Assembly (NCBI RefSeq): GCF_963665445.1
Contig: NZ_OY762276.1
Coordinates: 1-64,000 of the forward strand
DNA length: 64,000 nucleotides
From: an uncultured Desulfobulbus sp.
Lineage (GTDB): Bacteria; Desulfobacterota; Desulfobulbia; Desulfobulbales; Desulfobulbaceae
Direction: 5' to 3'
A program made the translations under genes and the position numbers. Under the pieces are notes generated by a model. The model was not told the origin of the DNA. It did no database searches and saw nothing but the letters and a program-made list of their open reading frames with translations. Every line of letters starts with the position of its first letter. Positions within the stretch are counted from its first letter, which is position 1. Shown piece by piece: positions 1-7,877 of this stretch.

Positions 1-2
1 CA

Positions 3-1748
3 GCGGAAACAGATGATGCCAAGAACGTTGAACCGCCTTCGCTTGAAGATTTGGTGATAGAAGAAGCAAAAAGTCGTGGAAAGCAGGTTAACGTTTCATT
101 TTATGCATTCACCGCCACGCCAAAGAAAAAAACTTTGGAGATGTTTGGAGTTAAGGGTTCCGACGGTAAACCGCACCCATTTCATTTATATTCAATGCGG
201 CAAGCTATCGAAGAACGGTTCATCCTTGATGTGCTAAAGTACTACACGACTTATAACAGTTACTTCAAGCTATCCAAGGCAATCGAAGATGATCCTGAAA
301 TAGATGAAAAAAAGGCAAAGAAAGCGATAGCAAGATTTATGTCGCTACATCCGCATAACGTTGCTCAGAAAACCGAAATCATGGTCGAACATTTTAGAAA
401 TTTCACCATGAAGAAAATCGGTGGTCGTGCAAAGGCTATGGTGGTGACTCGCTCAAGGCTCCATGCAGTAAGGTATAAAGCAGCATTTGACAAGTACATC
501 ACCGATCATGGATACACTGACATTAAGGCGCTGGTGGCATTCTCCGGTACCGTTGAAGACCCTAAAGTTATAGGTACTGACGGTAAGCCTGAAGCGTTGA
601 CAGAGGCAGGTATAAACAAATTTGGTGAAAAAGAACTGCCAAGCCGATTTGCTACACCCGAATACCAACTATTGGTGGTTGCCGAGAAATATCAAACCGG
701 ATTTGACCAACCTTTATTACACACCATGTTCGTGGATAAACCCTTGTCAGGACTCAAAGCAGTACAAACCCTGTCAAGGTTGAATCGATCCGCACCGAGT
801 AAGGTGGATACGTTTGTACTGGATTTTGCGAACAGTGTTAAGGATATAAAGGAATCGTTCAAGCCGTATTTTGAAAACACTGAGATAGATGAACCTACCG
901 ACCCAAAACAGTTGTACACACTGTTGACAACCATCACAACTCCACCTGTCATATACGGTTCAGATGTAGAGGAATTTGCAAAGGTATACTTCAAACCAGA
1001 AGCAAACCAAACCAAGCGGGATCATGGTGCGCTCAATAAATGGATTGATCCGGCTGTAACCCGATACAAGGACAAATACAAAGACCCGAAGGCGATTGTC
1101 GGTGAAGAAAAATATACTGAAGAGGGAGAGTTATTTAAAAGTAATATCCAGACGTTCGTTCGACTATATTCATTCCTGAGCCAGATTATTGACTGGCAGG
1201 ATTTAGAGTTAGAAAAAATGTATGCATACGGGCGTCATCTTTTGACCAAACTGCCATACAGGTCAAATGCCGGAATGCTTGACCTTGATGATGAGCTTGC
1301 ATTATCTTCGTACCGCAATGAAAAAACATTTGATGGCAGTGCTGCATTGAAAGTGGGTGAGTCAAAACCCGTTGTGGGTGCAACTGAAGTCGGAACTGGC
1401 GGTGTTAAAGTTAAGAAATCACCATTGTCCGTAATAATTGAAACTATAAATACTCGTTTCGGAACTGAATGGACTGAAGAGGACAAACTGTTATTTGATC
1501 AGATTTCAGGCGATATGGCGCATAATGAGAAGTTGAATCAGCAAGCACGTGTTAACTCTAAAGAACAATTCAGGCAGGTTTTCGAACCTGAAGCGACAAA
1601 AGCCTTTGTAACTCGGTTGGGTAGAAATCAAAAAATAGTGAATAGTTTCATGGAGAATGAAGAAATGCGTAAATTGATACTAAATGCATTGCTTCATGAT
1701 GTATATGAAAATGCTAATTCAAATAGTTCTTTTAATGTGAAAAAATAA
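3..1748 (+). CDS. hsdR: Type I restriction endonuclease subunit R, C-terminal part
   Basis: The reading frame is already open at the left edge, so this is the 3' part of a longer gene. The product is the translocating and cleaving subunit of a type I restriction-modification complex. Visible helicase motifs are TATP (motif III region), YQTGFDQPLLHTMFVDKPL (motif V) and QTLSRLNR (motif VI), followed by about 330 residues typical of the HsdR helical C-terminus. The nuclease domain and Walker A would lie outside the window. It ends in TAA and contains no in-frame TAG, unlike genes 2.4-5.3 kb away. HsdM and HsdS are not visible and may lie upstream. The family call is firm; whether the system is complete is unknown. 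Confidence 0.9.
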   Translation, partial: AETDDAKNVEPPSLEDLVIEEAKSRGKQVNVSFYAFTATPKKKTLEMFGVKGSDGKPHPFHLYSMRQAIEERFILDVLKYYTTYNSYFKLSKAIEDDPEIDEKKAKKAIARFMSLHPHNVAQKTEIMVEHFRNFTMKKIGGRAKAMVVTRSRLHAVRYKAAFDKYITDHGYTDIKALVAFSGTVEDPKVIGTDGKPEALTEAGINKFGEKELPSRFATPEYQLLVVAEKYQTGFDQPLLHTMFVDKPLSGLKAVQTLSRLNRSAPSKVDTFVLDFANSVKDIKESFKPYFENTEIDEPTDPKQLYTLLTTITTPPVIYGSDVEEFAKVYFKPEANQTKRDHGALNKWIDPAVTRYKDKYKDPKAIVGEEKYTEEGELFKSNIQTFVRLYSFLSQIIDWQDLELEKMYAYGRHLLTKLPYRSNAGMLDLDDELALSSYRNEKTFDGSAALKVGESKPVVGATEVGTGGVKVKKSPLSVIIETINTRFGTEWTEEDKLLFDQISGDMAHNEKLNQQARVNSKEQFRQVFEPEATKAFVTRLGRNQKIVNSFMENEEMRKLILNALLHDVYENANSNSSFNVKK

Positions 1749-1860
1749 CTTTATATTTAATATTTAAAATAAATAATACACTGCAAATAAAAGGTAACTG
1801 ATTGATAGCATGTTGGAGTTATGGTATAATGCGCTCTTCACTTAAACGGAGAGCGATGCC

Positions 1861-2250
1861 ATGAGTAAAGGGACTAAGGCTATATACCGAATAATGAATG
1901 ATGACGGGGAAGATGTAGACGTGTTCACTATTCAATACGATCCTGAGTCAGGTTTTTTTTTTATAAACATTCTTCTCAGCGAGTATAGTGACCTTCCTAA
2001 AAGTAAGATTGAGCGTTTTAATTCATATGAACGAATTTTAGAATTTTTTGAAAACAATGGTCCATATTACAATTATCACCTCGATCAAATTGTAGATTTC
2101 AAGAGGTATGACAATCTTGGAGTTTTTATCGAAACATTTGCAGAATATTACTCTACAGTTAGAAGTGGTCTATCAATTATTAAAGAATATGAAGTACCTA
2201 AAAAAATTCCGCTAAAAATGTACCAACACAATTATATTGTTTACAATTAA
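1861..2250 (+). CDS. Small acidic hypothetical protein
   Basis: I do not recognise this 129-residue protein. It is acidic and rich in Tyr, Phe and Asp, with no signal peptide, membrane segment or clear motif. A GGAGAG ribosome binding site lies 7 bases before the ATG. It follows hsdR by about 110 bases on the same strand, with its own possible -10 (TATAAT) around 1833. Base composition is AT-rich like the rest of the island. It could be a cargo gene associated with the restriction system. It ends in TAA. Confidence 0.6.
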   Translation: MSKGTKAIYRIMNDDGEDVDVFTIQYDPESGFFFINILLSEYSDLPKSKIERFNSYERILEFFENNGPYYNYHLDQIVDFKRYDNLGVFIETFAEYYSTVRSGLSIIKEYEVPKKIPLKMYQHNYIVYN

Positions 2251-2349
2251 TTAAATAGAAAATTTAAATTTAATGTATTTGTTGTCACAGTACTCATTTT
2301 AGATAGTTATATTTGCACCCAATAAAATTCGAGCCACAACAGCCTCAAT

Positions 2350-2386
2350 ATATAAAACCTGTGCAGTGTTGATATCTGCACAGGTT
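2350..2386 (-). terminator. Rho-independent terminator of the polymerase-like gene
   Basis: A perfect 11-bp stem (AACCTGTGCAG / CTGCACAGGTT) with a 9-base loop is followed on the minus strand by TTTTATATATT. It begins 24 bases after the TAA of the minus-strand gene ending at 2411, so it terminates that transcript. Its presence argues that the upstream gene is intact and expressed. Confidence 0.85.
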
Positions 2387-2410
2387 AAGACTTGATTACT
2401 CATACAGCGT

Positions 2411-4066
2411 TTATTTTTTGTCTATCCTTGGAATATGTCCAGTATATTTTTTATAACTTGAAATCATTTGATCGTGAAGTATTTTTTCGTATCTGCGTTC
2501 AACAATGAAGCTATCATGAACAGGAACAGCAAAAATATTTTTTTCCATCAGATTAAGTAAAATATCCATCGCAATATTGCTATCAATTCTCATTAATTCT
2601 AACGATATCCCTGAGCCAAACTATTTTACTAGATTCGGATGTTTAAGTTCATTGAATTTGATTGCTTTAATTATTTCCACATTAGTTAAACCATCCTCAC
2701 TTCTGTAACCTTCGTCAATTAGTTTTTTCCTGATAGCATCAATACTCTTAGTATAATTAATTTTGTCAGTATCACAACAATTCAAAAGAGTTAGTAGCGT
2801 ATATTTTGCCTTACTTCTATCCTCGAAACCATTATAAAGATCGCCATTTATATCGATACCAAGATATTTATTATATAAAAGGGATGGATGTAATGAGCCA
2901 AAATCTAGCTCAACAGTTTCATTGCCATTTATCAAAAGTCTATTTCTAAGCTTTGACAATCTTTTTGATCTTTTTGGATTGTTGGGCAGGGATTGAATTA
3001 GTGTTCCATATGACCTTCCACCTAGTAATAAACTTGAATTATTGAATACCCTGTGAAGATAAAGATATTTAATATGAATCAATTTACCACTGAGTCGAAC
3101 AAACTTTTTACTCTTTCGTTTATTACTCGGAATACTCTAATGATCCTATTTTTTCAAATTCCTACCTAGTAATGGAATAGTATTAACTATGGTATTATTA
3201 TTATTACTTGTTATATTAATATAATTATATGAATTAGTATTATATAAGTTATAATTATTATTAAATGAATATTCTTCGCTAGAAGAATATATATCAATCA
3301 TACCTTTCCGAAACTATATATTCATTTTAGTTAAAAAGTCGTGTGTGATTTTCACATGATCAAGTGGCAAGGTTACAACCTGCTGTTTTGCAAATTCATT
3401 GTATCGTTCAAGACTTGAAATCATTTTATTATATTCAGATTCGGAAAGTTCAAATTTGTTCATATCCATATTATCCAACTTAATTTTGTTCTTGTTTTTA
3501 TCTTTAAGTATAATTAACCGTTCTTTGGGCAATCTTTCAGCGATTTGTTCACTTAAAATTTCTTCAAATTTTTTTATTAAATGTTGTGAAGCCTAAAATC
3601 TTGTTTGTAAACCATGTTCATACTCTGGATCTTTTTCACCATTGATACCGTCAATAAGGTCAAGTTTAATTAGCGTATTGAAAGTCTTGCAAAAAATGTC
3701 TCTTGTGAACCACAACTGCCCATACTAACCATTTGACCGAAAAGAATCCGCTGACTTACTGCACCGAATAGGCTTGTTCACACAATATCCAATGTACGCA
3801 TTGAATATAGTATATCGTACACAGTCTGAATATCTCTTGTATGTTGTGGTTGTCGATTTTGTTAATTTCACTACCTGTTTGAAAAGGGAAAAAGCCCAAC
3901 TAACAATTTCTTGAAATCTATCATTCTTAAATTGATAGCTATACACATCAAATGGCAAAGCATCATATAAATCATTTTTTGACTATTTGATCATTCTTCC
4001 ATTCATAGTCCTTTTGATTTTGTCATTACTTGGGTTTTTTTCAACTTCATTAAATTCTATATTCAT
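2411..4066 (-). CDS. Family-A-polymerase-like replication protein with seven in-frame TAG codons
   Basis: One frame runs from ATG at 4066 (AAAGGA 9 bases upstream) to TAA at 2411, 551 codons. It is interrupted only by TAG, at codons 28, 114, 158, 251, 307, 310 and 482 (plus-strand triplets ending 3985, 3727, 3595, 3316, 3148, 3139, 2623). No TAA, TGA or frameshift occurs. The C-terminal third carries polymerase-like motifs: VELDFGSLHPSLLY near residue 388 (motif A-like Asp), RSKAK near 418-421 (motif B-like Lys) and PVHDS near 515-519 (motif C-like His-Asp). The middle (about 262-300) is an Asn/Tyr-rich linker. I infer a plasmid or satellite replication polymerase. With standard decoding it would be a pseudogene, but the TAG-only pattern favours readthrough or reassignment. 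Confidence 0.65.
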
Positions 4067-4265
4067 TATTTAAATTCCTTTGTTATTATGCAATATTTTA
4101 CCACCATATATTGGAAAGTATATTTTTTACATATTTTTCAAGCTATAATATATCATAAAAATGTCATATATTTTTTATTGATAAATGCTGATCCTAAAAA
4201 AATTACAACATTTAATAATTACAAATCTGTTATAATATTGTGTTCATGAGTATCATGCATCTATG

Positions 4266-4298
4266 ACAATAAAACCCACACCGTTTAGGCATGGGTTT
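4266..4298 (-). terminator. Rho-independent terminator of the alpA-like operon
   Basis: On the minus strand AACCCATGCC-TAAAC-GGTGTGGGTT forms a 10-bp stem with two G-T pairs, followed by TTTTATTG. It starts about 50 bases after the TAA of the gene ending at 4349 and separates the small-gene operon from the polymerase-like gene, which has its own upstream region at 4067-4265. That stretch is very AT-rich and holds no gene that I can see. Confidence 0.75.
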
Positions 4299-4348
4299 CG
4301 AAGTTCGCAACAATTAATTAAATAAGATTTTACCTTTTTTGCCTTTTC

Positions 4349-4732
4349 TTATTTGACAACATAGGTGGGCAATCGCCTTCCCTTGTGCGCCTTCGTGATA
4401 CTACCAGTAACCATCTCCCTGATAGACCTCCTCTTCAGTTCATTGATTTTTGCCTTCATCGTCTACTTATCAAATTTGACGTTAAACAGGTCATCTTTAA
4501 TGTGCGTGATGACCATATCATAAATACTGAAGCGGTATGTCTTGAACGTTAAGAGACTCAAAAGTGAATCAACCTTCGCCGAATCGAATCGATCAAGTAC
4601 GTAGGATTTAATAATATTAGGCTTATCTTTCTGCTTCACCTTAAAATTAAATAGTATCTTATCTTCGTGACGCTCCAGCTAGAACACATGGCGTACGATA
4701 TTTAAACGCTGAATTATTAATTTATTATTCAT
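4349..4732 (-). CDS. Unknown 127-codon protein with two in-frame TAG codons
   Basis: I do not recognise the family. The frame opens at ATG 4732, 8 bases inside the end of the upstream gene, and ends at TAA 4349. TAG occurs at codons 18 (after HVF) and 90 (after VKFDK); no other stop interrupts it. The C-terminus is basic (KRRSIREMV, KAHKGRRLP), which would suit nucleic-acid binding, although that is inference. It is the last gene of a tight operon AlpA-unknown-unknown followed by a terminator. Under standard decoding it would break into fragments under 90 residues. Confidence 0.6.
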
Positions 4733-5087
4733 ATTGACTGCCTATCAGGTTGGCAACTTGCCTTATCAATTCATCCCACTGCTCCTCGCTAAGATCAATT
4801 GACCAGCGATAGCCATAATTTCCCCTTATGGAACCGATGCGTAAGACAAGATTTCCCTATTCATCAATCGAGATGATGAGATCGTCAATGATTAGTCGAT
4901 CCTGAATTTGATTAGTAAGGATTTGGTAGAGTGCAACTAACTTGTGTTGTTGCCTGATTGGGAAGATTCTGGTAACCGCTGGAAGCCCGTTATCCACCTC
5001 TACTGGATTTAACAAGACTTCAAAGATGATTCGGTCACTATATACTTGAAATGTAATTTGTTCGTTTAATTGCTAGTTATTATTCAT
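4725..5087 (-). CDS. Unknown 120-codon protein with two in-frame TAG codons
   Basis: I do not recognise the family. ATG at 5087 overlaps the TGA of the upstream AlpA-like gene (ATGA), and AAAGG lies about 11 bases upstream. TAG occurs at codon 5 and codon 77, the latter between SIDE and GNLVLRIG. The frame ends at TAA 4725. The sequence alternates hydrophobic and polar residues in a beta-rich pattern (ITFQVYSDRIIFEVLL, GNYGYRWSIDL), then a short helix (EEQWDELIRQVANLI). Trp codons TGG also occur here, so TAG has not simply replaced TGG. The overlapping start and end codons support a real, co-translated gene. Confidence 0.6.
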
Positions 5088-5272
5088 TGTTTTTTACCTT
5101 TGTATAAAATATTTATCGAATTGATTATTTCTTCTTTGTCCTAAATTGCAACCCCTGCAACTATTCTTGATTTGGGGAGTGACCCCTTGCCAATAAGTCT
5201 ATAAACGTGAGAGATAGACTATCCAGTCAGTTGCAGAAGCTGTGTAGTTGTTAAAAATTTTTCGTCTTGCAT
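5084..5272 (-). CDS. AlpA-like helix-turn-helix regulator/excisionase with two in-frame TAG codons
   Basis: This 62-codon protein matches the AlpA/MerR-like winged HTH layout: TTTQLLQLTG-x-SISHVYRLIGKGSLPKS, then RIVAGVAI-x-DKEEI. The two x positions are TAG (codons 18 and 44). In AlpA-type proteins the first is usually a hydrophobic or aromatic residue, and the second is usually Trp. AAGG lies about 9 bases before ATG 5272; the stop is TGA, overlapping the next start. AlpA-type proteins activate or direct excision by the neighbouring integrase, which fits the tyrosine recombinase gene immediately upstream. The stops fall inside the HTH core, so the protein cannot work unless TAG is read as sense. 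Confidence 0.7.
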
Positions 5273-5429
5273 TGTTGATCTACCTTAATGGGTAATGGTT
5301 ATACAATATTAATTGTGAGGAAAGTGATTACGGAAAATTATCAGAGATTAGATGATGTTAGTAAAGATTGGCATGATAATTTCGATATGGCGAATTTTCA
5401 GGTATAACCGTAGATGACCTGTATCATTT
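5273..5429. promoter_or_regulatory. Probable promoter region of the alpA-like operon
   Basis: The gap between the integrase and alpA-like genes holds a minus-strand TATAAC -10-like hexamer at 5298-5303 in an AT-rich context, about 26 bases before the alpA-like ATG. No convincing -35 is visible. A 30-codon plus-strand open frame (5315-5407) lies here but has no ribosome binding site and I do not call it a gene. Confidence 0.3.
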
Positions 5430-6047
5430 TTAAATCTCATTTAACAGGATACCATTAACCTCTTTGTCCTCGATTCCAAGATAGCGCATCGTGATAGCTG
5501 GCGAAGTATGGTTAAACCTTTTGCAGATTACCTCAAACGACACACCGAATTTTGTACGCTGAATGTACCCCCATGTTTTCCGCAATGAATGGGTTGAGTA
5601 GTTTCCTTGCATTCCCTCGGTCCAAGTCTTAACCATCTTCGATACGGTTTCCCTCGTCAATGGTTTCGGATTGCCTTGTTCATCTTTGTTCCTACTTTGG
5701 AAAAGGTAATCTGAATCTGTAAAGGGTGTTGTTTTAAGGTAATGATGTAGTGCCTCGTAAATCGTATGGTTGACCATGAGAACGTTCTTCTTTTTGGTTT
5801 TTTGTTCTACGATTTGCAAAGTTTCACCTGCTGCTAGATTTCGAACATCGCCAACCTTAACATTCAGTAGATCAGAAATCCGCAAGCCGTTGTTGATTCC
5901 CATGACAAAGAGTAGGTAGTCACGTGGACTATCCTTCTTCAGCTTACGTTTAATTTGCTTGATGTGCTTTTCATCACGGATGGGATCGACCGTAATATTA
6001 CTTCCTTTTGATGGGTGGTTCGGATTGTTGCCGTTTAGCTTGCCCAT
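5430..6047 (-). CDS. Short tyrosine recombinase (phage/satellite-type integrase)
   Basis: The 205-residue protein has the tyrosine-recombinase catalytic set: Arg56 (GLRISDL), a Lys-rich beta hairpin (QKTKKKNV), His153-Arg156 (HSLRKT), His180 (FNHTS) and Tyr189 (MRYLGIE). The N-terminal core-binding domain is minimal, so it is shorter than typical 300-400 residue integrases. I chose ATG 6047 because AAGGAG lies 6 bases before it. It probably drives integration and excision of the element, with the AlpA-like protein as directionality factor. The frame contains no TAG and ends in TAA. Its GC content is higher than that of the recoded genes. Confidence 0.85.
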   Translation of the reverse strand: MGKLNGNNPNHPSKGSNITVDPIRDEKHIKQIKRKLKKDSPRDYLLFVMGINNGLRISDLLNVKVGDVRNLAAGETLQIVEQKTKKKNVLMVNHTIYEALHHYLKTTPFTDSDYLFQSRNKDEQGNPKPLTRETVSKMVKTWTEGMQGNYSTHSLRKTWGYIQRTKFGVSFEVICKRFNHTSPAITMRYLGIEDKEVNGILLNEI

Positions 6048-6067
6048 AGTCATCTCCTTTAGCATGA

Positions 6068-6215
6068 AATCTAACTATATATTTTAAATATTATATAACT
6101 TAGAATACAAAAACTCAATAAAATAGTATTACAAAAGACCGAATTGGCTATCTATCAGAAATAACACAAATATATCCAAATATTTCAAATCTAACTTATA
6201 CTGAAAAGTTAGATT
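6068..6215. repeat. Repeated AATCTAACT sites upstream of the integrase
   Basis: AATCTAACT occurs at 6068-6076, just before the integrase start, and again within a perfect 10-bp inverted repeat at 6188-6197 / 6206-6215 (AATCTAACTT / AAGTTAGATT). The region lies between the integrase and the divergent plus-strand genes. Such iterated half-sites could be operator or recombinase-binding sites. Spacing of the inverted repeat is 8 bases. The rest of 6048-6320 is AT-rich and non-coding as far as I can see. Confidence 0.5.
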
Positions 6216-6320
6216 CGAAGATCCCTAACAAAGGGACTTGCTTGGCTGATCGAAATAGTATAAGTATTAAAAATATTTATCAGAAATTGGATGTTTCCTA
6301 CAAAACCAATATGAAAGGTT

Positions 6321-6896
6321 ATGTTCCCACATTTCAATGCATCTGGTGTAATTCCTCCATTCCTACCGACACTCCCTCATGGTAGTCCGGGATCACTTGC
6401 GCCCTATACAGTGTTGTTAGTCAATTTGGTTGAAAGATTCGCAACTAGTAGTGAGCGAATCGAAATCCTAAATGGATTCCTCCGTTACCGTCTAGAATTA
6501 AAGAAGATTGGTATACGAAGAGGTTTTCAATGGATAGATGGAAGTTTTGTCGAAAATGTTGAAACAACACGGCAACGACCACCAAAAGATATTGACATTG
6601 TCACTTTTGCTGACCGACCTGATTCAATTGCGAATGACCAACAGTGGGTTGATCTATTCAATACGAATAAGCGTCTTTTCGATCCTCCTGCTACGAAAGA
6701 TGATTATCAATGTGATGCCTATTACATTGATCTCGGTTTACCAGCACAAGTAATCGTCAACCGAACTTCATACTGGCATGGATTGTTTTCTCACCAAAGA
6801 GAATCCTTTTTATGGAAAGGAATGCTTAAAGTATCTCTAAGTGACGATGAAACTGAATGTTTCGATATCCTCGACACGCTAGTAGGAGGTGCATGA
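6321..6896 (+). CDS. Nucleotidyltransferase-like protein (DUF6932-type)
   Basis: The 191-residue protein begins like DUF6932 proteins (MFPHFNASGVIPPFLP) and contains a nucleotidyltransferase-like pattern: a GSFVENVET stretch followed by PKDIDIVTF, with Asp-x-Asp as the expected metal-binding pair. This fold is used by minimal nucleotidyltransferases in toxin-antitoxin and defence modules. AAAGG sits very close to the ATG, but the start is supported by the conserved N-terminus. The stop TGA directly abuts the next ATG, and AGGAGG for the next gene lies in its 3' end, so the two are co-translated. Function is inferred from family resemblance from memory only. Confidence 0.6.
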   Translation: MFPHFNASGVIPPFLPTLPHGSPGSLAPYTVLLVNLVERFATSSERIEILNGFLRYRLELKKIGIRRGFQWIDGSFVENVETTRQRPPKDIDIVTFADRPDSIANDQQWVDLFNTNKRLFDPPATKDDYQCDAYYIDLGLPAQVIVNRTSYWHGLFSHQRESFLWKGMLKVSLSDDETECFDILDTLVGGA

Positions 6897-7865
6897 ATGC
6901 CTCAAAAATTGCGTAAAGATAGCTTGAGTGCTGAATTGGTTTCCATAGAAGGGTTACTGAACGAAGCCAGAGAGATTGGTGATGTAGTTGGTATGCACCA
7001 ATATGAACATAGGCGTAATATTATACAACATGAAATTGAGCAGATAGATGCTTCAGGTGCGCTTGATAACACCGCAAGTGTTGCTTTGTTCTTTGGAGGA
7101 AAACCTGTTTTTGGGTCAAGAGGAATCTTGGCAGATTTTGCAAGCGATGCCCTTAAAGAGTTTCAGGGATTGGTAAGCAGACTTCAAGCAACGGAAATTT
7201 TAGGTGAACTTGGTTCGAGGGGGAGGATACCCGATATCTCTAGCAGCCAACTAATGATCACTGAACTCGCAAGAGGTTCATTTGGCTTTATACTTGATGA
7301 AAATGTTGATCAGTTTCCATTAGTTAAAACAAATCTGCGTAATACTGTTGATAAAGTAGTAAAGATAATTGAGAAAACAGGCGGTCAGAGTCGAGACGAT
7401 TTTGATGAAATTATATCAATTCTTGACGGTAGATCATTAATATCGTTGAGAAAATTATTCTCAAATTTAGACAACTCAAAAGCAACTTTAAGGGTTGTCG
7501 AGGGTGAAAAGGATTTCTGGCTTGATGAGGATGCCATCCAGAGGGGAAAGGCTAGAACAGAAACCACCACCATTGAAGATACCACATATGAACTGGAAGG
7601 AGTTTTGGTTGGTTTTTTACCTGAGCACCGAAAATTTGAGATTCGTACTGAAGGCGAGATACTGTATGGGACAGCAACTCAAGATGCAGTGGACCAGTTT
7701 AATGCTTACCTTAAACAAGGCACTAGTATTTTAAATGAAAAATGGAGAGTGTCACTCGACATTCGAATTGTCACACCATTAAATAGACCTGAGCGCAAGC
7801 ATTATCGGTTAGTGGAATTCATAGAAAAAATTGTTGATTCAGGAAAACCTGATAGCAACAATTAG
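6897..7865 (+). CDS. Partner protein of the DUF6932-type gene, unknown function
   Basis: This 322-residue protein is translated directly after the nucleotidyltransferase-like gene. I do not assign a domain. The N-terminal 60 residues look like a charged helix pair, followed by an LFFGGKPVFGSRGILADFA segment and a mixed alpha/beta body. No signal peptide or membrane segment is seen. It ends at TAG (7863-7865). That TAG is in frame with the next open frame, whose own start is poor. If TAG is read as sense in this island, the two would form one 449-residue protein. The gene pair resembles a two-component toxin/antitoxin-like or defence unit, but this is inference. Confidence 0.65.
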   Translation: MPQKLRKDSLSAELVSIEGLLNEAREIGDVVGMHQYEHRRNIIQHEIEQIDASGALDNTASVALFFGGKPVFGSRGILADFASDALKEFQGLVSRLQATEILGELGSRGRIPDISSSQLMITELARGSFGFILDENVDQFPLVKTNLRNTVDKVVKIIEKTGGQSRDDFDEIISILDGRSLISLRKLFSNLDNSKATLRVVEGEKDFWLDEDAIQRGKARTETTTIEDTTYELEGVLVGFLPEHRKFEIRTEGEILYGTATQDAVDQFNAYLKQGTSILNEKWRVSLDIRIVTPLNRPERKHYRLVEFIEKIVDSGKPDSNN

Positions 7866-7877
7866 AATGTATTTTTT

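Noticed and set aside
2411..4066. Simple pseudogene explanation for the polymerase-like gene
   Set aside because: Seven stops, all TAG, no frameshift in 1.65 kb of AT-rich DNA, with intact ribosome binding site, TAA end and terminator. Neighbouring genes show the same TAG-only pattern. Decay here would give mixed stops, as in the 8.7-9.1 kb pseudogene.
5315..5407. 30-codon plus-strand open frame starting GTG
   Set aside because: No ribosome binding site, no family, and it lies in the probable promoter region of the alpA-like operon.
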